A stretch of DNA of 64,000 nucleotides from Nocardia sp. CC227C (GTDB taxonomy: Bacteria; Actinomycetota; Actinomycetes; Mycobacteriales; Mycobacteriaceae), in NCBI RefSeq assembly GCF_030767025.1, contig NZ_JASITE010000012.1:124001-188000 (forward strand), read 5' to 3'. The translations under genes were made by a program, and so were the position numbers. Positions 58,673 through 64,000 of this stretch are shown here, piece after piece; the stretch's first letter is position 1; the number at the start of each line of letters is the position of its first letter. The notes beneath the pieces are model-generated. The model did no database searches. It saw nothing but the letters and a program-made list of their open reading frames with translations, and was not told the origin of the DNA.

Positions 58673-60343
58673 TCACGCACCGCCGGAACCCCGCTGCTCG
58701 ATATCGGAGGTGCCGAGGAGATCGGTGAATTCGGCAGCCGACGCCTCCGCCGCCATCGCGAACGGTTCGAGGACGATATCGATCTCGGCGGCGCGGAGTT
58801 GTTCGGCGTCACGCGCGGTGAACGCCGTCAGCGCGACCCTGCCGGAATACCGGTGTTGCCGGAGTGCGTGCAGGAGGGCTTGATTCGTTTCCACCGCCGG
58901 GATCGTGCTGATCACCGCGCGCGCGGTGGACAGCGGCAGGGTCTCGAGGAAGTGGGTGTCCTCGGCGCTGCCGAAGATCGCGGTGACACCGCGGGGCTGG
59001 GCGGCGGCGACCCGGCTGGGGTCATAGTCCACGGCGAGAACGCGGTATCCGGCGCCGCTCAGACTCCGTGCCACGTGACTGCCGAACCGGCCCAGGCCGT
59101 ACAGGATGACCTCGGCGGTATCGGAGTCGGTTGCGACGGCCGCGGATTCGGCGACGCGGTCGCCGGTGCGGTCGAAGATCGTGAGGAATCGTCCGATCCG
59201 GCGGTAGATCTGATGCGAATACAGGATCAGGTAGGTAGACCCACCGATGGTCATCAGGCCGACCACGGTGATCAGGCTGACCGTGGCATTGGTGATATGT
59301 CCCAGGCTCAGTCCGAGCGCGGCGAGAATGAGGGAGAACTCGGAGATCTGGGCGACGGTGAGCCCGGCCAGGAAGCCGACCTTCACCGGATAGCGCATGA
59401 GCGCCATGATCACGATGACGATGAGTGGATTCCCGATCAGCACGAACAGTGAGAAGATGACCGCCTCGGCGATCTGCTGGCCGGCATGGGTGAATTCGAG
59501 CTTGGCGCCGAGCTCGAGGAAGAAGAACAGCAGCAGGAAGTCACGCAGGCTGACCAAGCGGGCGCCGAGCGCGTCACGGTACTCGGTACCGGCCAGCGAC
59601 ACCCCGGCGAGGAACGCGCCGACCTCGGAGCTGAAGCCGAGCCATTCGCTCAGCGCCGCCACCGATACCGCGTAGGACACTCCGAACAGCACCAGCAGTT
59701 CCTGCGAGCGCGCCATGCGGTGCATCAGCCACGGCATCGCCCGCATCACCAGCGCGACACCGGCCAGCAGCCCGATGCCCTTGCCCGCCACGGCCGTCAT
59801 GTTCAGGGCGACATTGCCGCCGCTCTGCCGCCCCCACGCGGTGAGCCCGATCATGACCAGCACCACCACGATGTCCTGCACGATGAGGAAGCCGACCGCG
59901 ATCCGGCCGTGCAGGTGATCGAGTTCGCGCTTGTCCGACAGCAGTTTGACGATGATGATCGTCGAGGAGAACGTCAGCGCGACCGCGACATACACGGCCG
60001 TCGTGGTGTCCATGCCGAGTGCGATGGCGATCAGATAGCCGATGATCGAGGTGAACAACACCTGCCCCAGCCCGGTGGCCAGCGCCACCGGGCCGGTATC
60101 GCGGATCATGTGCACATCCAGGCGTAGACCCACCAGGAACAGCAGGATCGCGATACCGAACCGGGCCAGCAGCTCGATGGTCCCCTCGGAGGTCACCCAC
60201 CCGGTACCGACCGGTCCGACAAGAACACCGACGCCGATGAAGGCGACGATCATCGGCTGCCGCAGACGCGTGGCGAGCAGACCGACCACCGCCGCGATCG
60301 CGAGCACCGCCGCGATCATGGGAAAGCCGTTGAACTCCGTCAC
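58673..60343 (-). CDS. cation:proton antiporter fused to TrkA-N (KefB/KefC-like)
   Basis: A 556-residue protein. Twelve TM helices (residues 1-385; the exchanger core GRIAVGFLIVQDIVVVLVMIG, VAVALTFSSTIIIVKLLSDKRELDHLHG, and GLTVAQISEFSLILAALGL). A cytosolic TrkA-N domain (about 405-530) starts VILYGLGRFGSHVARSLSGAGYRVLAVDYD, a good NAD(H)-binding Rossmann. It is the same superfamily as the neighbouring KhtU-like gene but a different branch, transcribed convergently from it. A small regulator gene overlaps its start (GTGA). Confidence 0.92.
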   Translation of the reverse strand: MTEFNGFPMIAAVLAIAAVVGLLATRLRQPMIVAFIGVGVLVGPVGTGWVTSEGTIELLARFGIAILLFLVGLRLDVHMIRDTGPVALATGLGQVLFTSIIGYLIAIALGMDTTTAVYVAVALTFSSTIIIVKLLSDKRELDHLHGRIAVGFLIVQDIVVVLVMIGLTAWGRQSGGNVALNMTAVAGKGIGLLAGVALVMRAMPWLMHRMARSQELLVLFGVSYAVSVAALSEWLGFSSEVGAFLAGVSLAGTEYRDALGARLVSLRDFLLLFFFLELGAKLEFTHAGQQIAEAVIFSLFVLIGNPLIVIVIMALMRYPVKVGFLAGLTVAQISEFSLILAALGLSLGHITNATVSLITVVGLMTIGGSTYLILYSHQIYRRIGRFLTIFDRTGDRVAESAAVATDSDTAEVILYGLGRFGSHVARSLSGAGYRVLAVDYDPSRVAAAQPRGVTAIFGSAEDTHFLETLPLSTARAVISTIPAVETNQALLHALRQHRYSGRVALTAFTARDAEQLRAAEIDIVLEPFAMAAEASAAEFTDLLGTSDIEQRGSGGA

Positions 60344-60618
60344 GCCGGACCGTGTCCACCGGTGAGTTCGTCGACGCGCCGTTCCAGCTCCGCCAGCCGA
60401 TCCCGCAGCGGGGTGCTGTGCAGCAGCTCCGCCAGTCGGTCGGCCTCATCCGGCTCCAGGGTCAGGGTCTGCGACGGAGCATCGTGACCGACCGCGTGGT
60501 AGACAACGATCTGCCGGACACCGTCGGCCCGCACGACCAGCGCGAACCTCGAACCGTCGCGACTGCGGCAGTGGTGCAGCACCGCCCTGCCCGGTACGGT
60601 CGACAGATCGATCTCCAT
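60340..60618 (-). CDS. KhtT-N-like small regulatory protein
   Basis: A 92-residue protein: MEIDLSTVPGRAVLHHCRSRDGSRFALVVRADGVRQIVVYHAVGHDAPSQTLTLEPDEADRLAELLHSTPLRDRL. It aligns by eye with the N-terminal domain of the KhtT-like protein at 56948 (VEVTQLPGIGVRKEFPLSGSRRTVGVIDRKDG...LTTHEANVLANLL) but lacks the RCK_C domain. It overlaps the KefB-type antiporter gene by 4 nt, so it probably regulates that transporter. ATG 60618 has GGAG 6 nt upstream; the first ATG at 60630 is less well spaced. Confidence 0.75.
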   Translation of the reverse strand: MEIDLSTVPGRAVLHHCRSRDGSRFALVVRADGVRQIVVYHAVGHDAPSQTLTLEPDEADRLAELLHSTPLRDRLAELERRVDELTGGHGPA

Positions 60619-60789
60619 CCGCGACTCCATTTCTCCCGACCAACGCCTGCCACCCAGTCTTGACGGGGTGACGACGCCCGGCTATGGGCCGGAGCACCCA
60701 ATTGTCGGGCGCGTCGCCCGGTCCCCGGAGCGTCGAATGGGGGCCGCGCCTCATGGACACCGATCCGCCCACCGGCCAGACTGGGGCTC

Positions 60790-61800
60790 ATGAGCGGTCG
60801 TGCCGTCGCTGCCATCGGCCGGTGGGCACGCACACCGATTCCCGCCGGCGCGCTGTTCCGCCGCGTCGTCGTCATCAACGGCCTGGTGTTCACGCTCGGC
60901 ACCCTGGTGCTCGCGCTGTCACCGGCCTCGGTGTCCTCGCGGGTGCGGCTCACCGAGGTCCCGGTGCTGGTCATCGGCCTCGCGGTCATCCTCGCCGCCA
61001 ATGCCTTCCTACTGCGCTCCAGCCTGGCGCCCATCGACGAGCTCATCACCTCCATGCGCCGGGTGGACCCGCTGCGCGGCAGCACCCGCCTGCACGACCG
61101 AGGCAACGGCGACTGGAACCACCTCATCGACTCCTTCAACGCCATGGCCGAACGGCTCGAGACCGAACGCAGCGCCGCCAGCACCTCCGCCTTGGCCGCG
61201 CAGGAGAACGAACGCCAGCGCATCGCCCGCGAACTACACGACGAGATCGGCCAGAGCCTCACCGTCGCGCTGCTGCGGCTGCGCCGCACCCACGACCGGG
61301 CGCCGACCGAACTCCACGATGATCTGTACGAGGTCCAGGAGACCGTCCGCGCTTGCCTGGACGAGGTCCGCGGCATCGCCCGTCGACTGCGCTCCGACGT
61401 GCTCGAAGACCTCGGCCTGCCCAGTGCGCTGTCGGCCCTGTGCAACGAATTCGCCGCCACCGCGGGCATCACCGTCACCCGCGACATCGAACCCGATCTG
61501 GGCCGTCTGGACCCCGACACCGAACTGGTGTGCTACCGCATCGCCCAGGAGTGCCTCACCAATATCGCCCGCCACGCCGACGCCACCCAGGCCCGGCTGC
61601 TGCTGACCGCCGACGACCACACCCTGCTGTTGCGCATCCGCGACGACGGCACCGGCACGGTCACCCGGGAGGGCGCTGGCATTCGCGGTATGCGGGAGCG
61701 TGCCCTGCACGTCAACGCCACCCTCGTTATCGACGCCCGGCCAGGGCGCGGAACCGACGTCCATCTCTCCATTCCGACCGATCAGCGGAGGTCGTCGTGA
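60790..61800 (+). CDS. NarL-type sensor histidine kinase
   Basis: A 336-residue protein. Two TM helices (about 24-43, 55-75) are joined by only a short loop, so it senses membrane or cytoplasmic state rather than a large ligand. A HAMP-like linker leads to HisKA_3 (ERQRIARELHDEIGQSLTVALLRLRR, phospho-acceptor His150), then HATPase_c (ECLTNIARHADATQARLLLTADDHTLLLRIRDDGTG; GAGIRGMRERALHVNATLVIDARPGRGTDVHLSIP). The stop overlaps the regulator start. It forms a two-component system with the next gene. Confidence 0.92.
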   Translation: MSGRAVAAIGRWARTPIPAGALFRRVVVINGLVFTLGTLVLALSPASVSSRVRLTEVPVLVIGLAVILAANAFLLRSSLAPIDELITSMRRVDPLRGSTRLHDRGNGDWNHLIDSFNAMAERLETERSAASTSALAAQENERQRIARELHDEIGQSLTVALLRLRRTHDRAPTELHDDLYEVQETVRACLDEVRGIARRLRSDVLEDLGLPSALSALCNEFAATAGITVTRDIEPDLGRLDPDTELVCYRIAQECLTNIARHADATQARLLLTADDHTLLLRIRDDGTGTVTREGAGIRGMRERALHVNATLVIDARPGRGTDVHLSIPTDQRRSS

Positions 61801-62456
61801 ACGCGCCCGCCCCGACCCGCATCCTGCTCGCCGACGACCACGCCCTGGTGCGCAGCGGGCTGCGACTCATCCTCGACGCCGAACCCGATCTGGCGGTCGT
61901 CGCCGAGGCCGCCAATGGCGCGGAGGCCGTGCGACAGCTCAGCGATACGGCGGTCGACCTCGCCATCCTCGATATCGCCATGCCCCGCATGACCGGATTG
62001 CAGGCCGCCCGAGAGATCAACCGCCAGTATCCGGACGTGCGCATCCTCATGCTGTCCATGCACGACAACGAGCAGTACTTCTTCGAATCCCTCAAGGCCG
62101 GAGCGTCCGGCTACGTCCTCAAATCCGTCGCCGACCGGGAACTGCTGGAAGCGTGCCGCGCCACCATGCGCGGCGAACCGTTCCTCTACCCCGGCGCGAT
62201 CACCGCCCTCATCCGGGACTACCTGCAACGCGCCCACAATGGCGACAACCTGCCCGACACCATCCTCACCCCCCGCGAGGAGGAAGTGCTGAAACTCATC
62301 GCCGAAGGACACACCACTCGCGAAATCGCCGACGCCCTGGTCATCAGTGTCAAAACCGTCGACCGGCACCGCGCCAACATCCTGCACAAGCTGGGCCTGC
62401 GCGACCGGCTCGCGCTTACCCGATACGCCATCCGCGCCGGTCTCACCGAACCGTGA
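61797..62456 (+). CDS. NarL/FixJ-family response regulator
   Basis: A 219-residue protein. Receiver domain: LLADDHALVRSGLRLILDAEPDL, phosphorylation Asp59 (LAILDIAMPRM), Lys in YVLKSVAD. Output domain: LTPREEEVLKLIAEGHTTREIADALVISVKTVDRHRANILHKLGL, a LuxR/NarL HTH. GTG 61797 overlaps the kinase stop (GTGA), so kinase and regulator are translationally coupled. Targets may include the adjacent antiporter genes (inference). Confidence 0.93.
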   Translation: MNAPAPTRILLADDHALVRSGLRLILDAEPDLAVVAEAANGAEAVRQLSDTAVDLAILDIAMPRMTGLQAAREINRQYPDVRILMLSMHDNEQYFFESLKAGASGYVLKSVADRELLEACRATMRGEPFLYPGAITALIRDYLQRAHNGDNLPDTILTPREEEVLKLIAEGHTTREIADALVISVKTVDRHRANILHKLGLRDRLALTRYAIRAGLTEP

Positions 62457-62604
62457 CGGCACCACACCGGCCCGGAATGGGCTGGTCCGCGCGCCGGATC
62501 GGATACAGTGAAACCGGAGTGCCGGGAAGCCTGGTCGGCGTAGCAACACGAGATCGACTGTGTCGCAATGTCATCCGTCGTCGCAGGAATCCGGGAGCCA
62601 ACTC

Positions 62605-63213
62605 GTGTCAGCCATCGAGCGCCTCTACACCCACTTCGAACACCCACGTGGGCCGATCGGGTCGCTCGCCGGGATGATGATGGCCCACCGCGGCCACAAC
62701 ATCAGACGCGGGCGGTGGGCGGTGGAACGCCTCGCACCCGCCGCCGGAGCCCGCGTGCTGGAACTCGGATACGGCCCGGGGGTCACCCTCGGCGAGGTCT
62801 GCCGCAGGATTCCGGACGGCGAGGTCATCGGCGTGGACACCTCGCCCGTGATGATGCGCCAGGCCACCCGCCGCAACCGGTCGTTCATCCGCAGCGGGCG
62901 GCTCGAAGTGCACCTCGGCGATGCGACCCGGCTCGACCCCGACGTGCGCGACTTCGACCTGGTCTACGGCATCAATGTCTGGCAGTACTGGACGGATCCG
63001 GTCGAGGTCGTCGAGGATCTGACCCGCCGACTTCGCCCGGACGGCAGACTGGCCCTGGTCTACATGCGCCCGCCCGGGTGCCGTCTCACGCATGGACAGG
63101 CCGCCACCCACCTCGTGGACCAGTTCACCGCCGCGGCGTTGACGCGCATCACCACCGAATGGATGCCGCATCGGCCGACCGCAGTCCTCGTCTCGGGCGT
63201 GGCCGTCCGCTGA
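62605..63213 (+). CDS. class I SAM-dependent methyltransferase
   Basis: A 202-residue protein: GARVLELGYGPGVTLGEVCRRIPDGEVIGVDTSPVMMRQATRRNRSFIRSGRLEVHLGDATRLDPDVRDFDLVYGINVWQYWTDPVEVVEDLTRRLRPDGRLALVYM is the Rossmann methyltransferase fold with motif I GYGPG and the acidic VDTS. Substrate unknown. GTG 62605 has GGGAG 7 nt upstream; GTG 62560 is the alternative. It converges on hemY. Confidence 0.85.
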   Translation: MSAIERLYTHFEHPRGPIGSLAGMMMAHRGHNIRRGRWAVERLAPAAGARVLELGYGPGVTLGEVCRRIPDGEVIGVDTSPVMMRQATRRNRSFIRSGRLEVHLGDATRLDPDVRDFDLVYGINVWQYWTDPVEVVEDLTRRLRPDGRLALVYMRPPGCRLTHGQAATHLVDQFTAAALTRITTEWMPHRPTAVLVSGVAVR

Positions 63214-63298
63214 CGACCCCGCGTGCGGCGCGGTCGGGCGACTTCCGCACCGCGACACGGAATGCCGTCCGTCGCCGCGAGCGGCCGGGCACTCGGGA

Positions 63299-64000
63299 CT
63301 ATTCGTCGCCGACCAGATGCGCGGCGATACGGGTGGCGGCGGCGGTGCCGGAGGCGGCGCAGGCGGGGACTCCGACCCCGTCCAGGTAGGCGCCCGCCAG
63401 GGCCAGACCGGGCAGGTCGGCGAGGGTATCGCGCAGGGCGGCAATGCGTTCGGTGTGGCCGGGGCCGTACTGCGGGAGCCCACCGGGCCAGCGCTGCACG
63501 ACCGCGGCGACGGGGCGGATCGGGGCGCCGGTGACGGTGGCGAGATCGTCGACGGCGGCCGCGACGAGGTCGTCATCCGACCAGGACAGCGGGGCGGCAT
63601 CGCCGAACCGGCCGAAGGAGGCGCGGACCAGGGCCACCTCGCGGGCGGCCAGATGCGGCCACTTGCGACTGGAGAGAGTGAACGCTTTGGCGCGCAAGGG
63701 CTCTCCGGTGGCGACGAGAATGCCGGAGTTGTCGGGGAGGGGGGTGTCGCGCGGGAGGGCCAGCGCCACCACGGCGGAGGAGGCCAGTTCGATACCGGCG
63801 GCGAGATCGGCGGCGGCCGGTGCGACCTCGCGCAGCAGGTCGGCGGTGGCCGGGGCCGGGGCGGCCAGCACCACGGCGTCCACCGGGCCGACCGGATCCA
63901 GCCGCCAGCCCGCGCCGTCACGGGTGAGCCGGGTTGCGGCGGTAGCGGTTTCGACCTTGGCGTCGGCGGCGGCGCGTAGCGCGTCCAGCAGCACCCGGTA
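63299..64000 (-). CDS. hemY: coproporphyrinogen/protoporphyrinogen oxidase, N-terminal part outside window
   Basis: About 234 C-terminal residues are visible; the frame is open to the window end. GAGWRLDPVGPVDAVVLAAPAPATADLLREVAP, LPDNSGILVATGEPLRAKAFTLSSRKWPHLAAREVALVRASFGRFGDAAPLSWSDDDLVAAAVDDLATVTG and the terminal QRWPGGLPQYGPGHTERIAALRDTLADLPGLALAGAYLDGVGVPACAASGTAAATRIAAHLV are the FAD-dependent HemY/HemG family. It pairs with HemQ in the coproporphyrin-dependent haem pathway. Confidence 0.92.
   Translation of the reverse strand, partial: YRVLLDALRAAADAKVETATAATRLTRDGAGWRLDPVGPVDAVVLAAPAPATADLLREVAPAAADLAAGIELASSAVVALALPRDTPLPDNSGILVATGEPLRAKAFTLSSRKWPHLAAREVALVRASFGRFGDAAPLSWSDDDLVAAAVDDLATVTGAPIRPVAAVVQRWPGGLPQYGPGHTERIAALRDTLADLPGLALAGAYLDGVGVPACAASGTAAATRIAAHLVGDE

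Overview
The window reads as a high-GC chromosome segment from a mycolic-acid actinobacterium, most likely Nocardia or a close relative (inference). Support comes from GTG/TTG starts, leaderless-type promoters, a coproheme-decarboxylase haem pathway (HemQ with HemY), an AftC-like arabinofuranosyltransferase, a CtpH/CtpI-like giant P-type ATPase, and cutinase-like secreted esterases. The order zapE, ribD-like reductase, TAP-domain hydrolase, aftC, msrB, hemQ ... hemY matches what I recall of Mycobacterium tuberculosis Rv2670c-Rv2677c.

Layout. 1-13 kb: housekeeping and accessory genes. These are a secreted esterase, a TerD-family protein, a polymerase-A-like protein, a secreted unknown, an epoxide-hydrolase-like enzyme, an enoyl-CoA hydratase, a flavin monooxygenase with a LuxR regulator, a broken TDT transporter, a VapBC toxin-antitoxin pair with a clear operator, and a cytochrome P450. 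13.7-19.5 kb: two tRNA clusters (Val-CAC; Gly-Cys-Val; Gly-Val) around a saccharopine-dehydrogenase-like/TetR pair and a transmembrane pseudokinase. 19.5-28.5 kb: AraC/VOC/UvrA-like resistance module, a DUF3754-like membrane protein, a decayed TrkA-type gene, a cupin regulator with a thioredoxin-reductase-like flavoprotein, and a lipoprotein.

28.8-37.9 kb is the most unusual part. It is a co-directional block with a repeat-bearing secreted protein, two anchored proteins that share the same extracytoplasmic domain, two adjacent ParA/MinD-like proteins whose P-loops lack the normal lysine, a secreted cutinase-like esterase, a VirB2/TrbC-like small two-TM protein, and a protein that fuses a sigma-70 region-4-like HTH to a degenerate TnsA/PD-(D/E)XK-like domain. 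I read it as a cell-envelope or type-IV-secretion-like surface system. That is inference. 38-43 kb holds a basic-tailed membrane protein overlapping a 1533-residue P-type ATPase that contains a second, degenerate ATPase copy.

43-50 kb: a CoiA-like membrane protein, GNAT, alpha/beta hydrolase, an ABC exporter with a GbsR/MarR-type regulator and a perfect palindromic operator, and a TetR/MpaB-type oxygenase pair with duplicated operator-like repeats. 50-64 kb: the conserved zapE-hemY block. It is interrupted between hemQ and hemY by about 6.8 kb carrying two cation:proton antiporter modules (KhtTU-like; KefB/TrkA fusion plus a small KhtT-N-like partner), a NarL-type two-component system and a methyltransferase. 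The window ends inside hemY.
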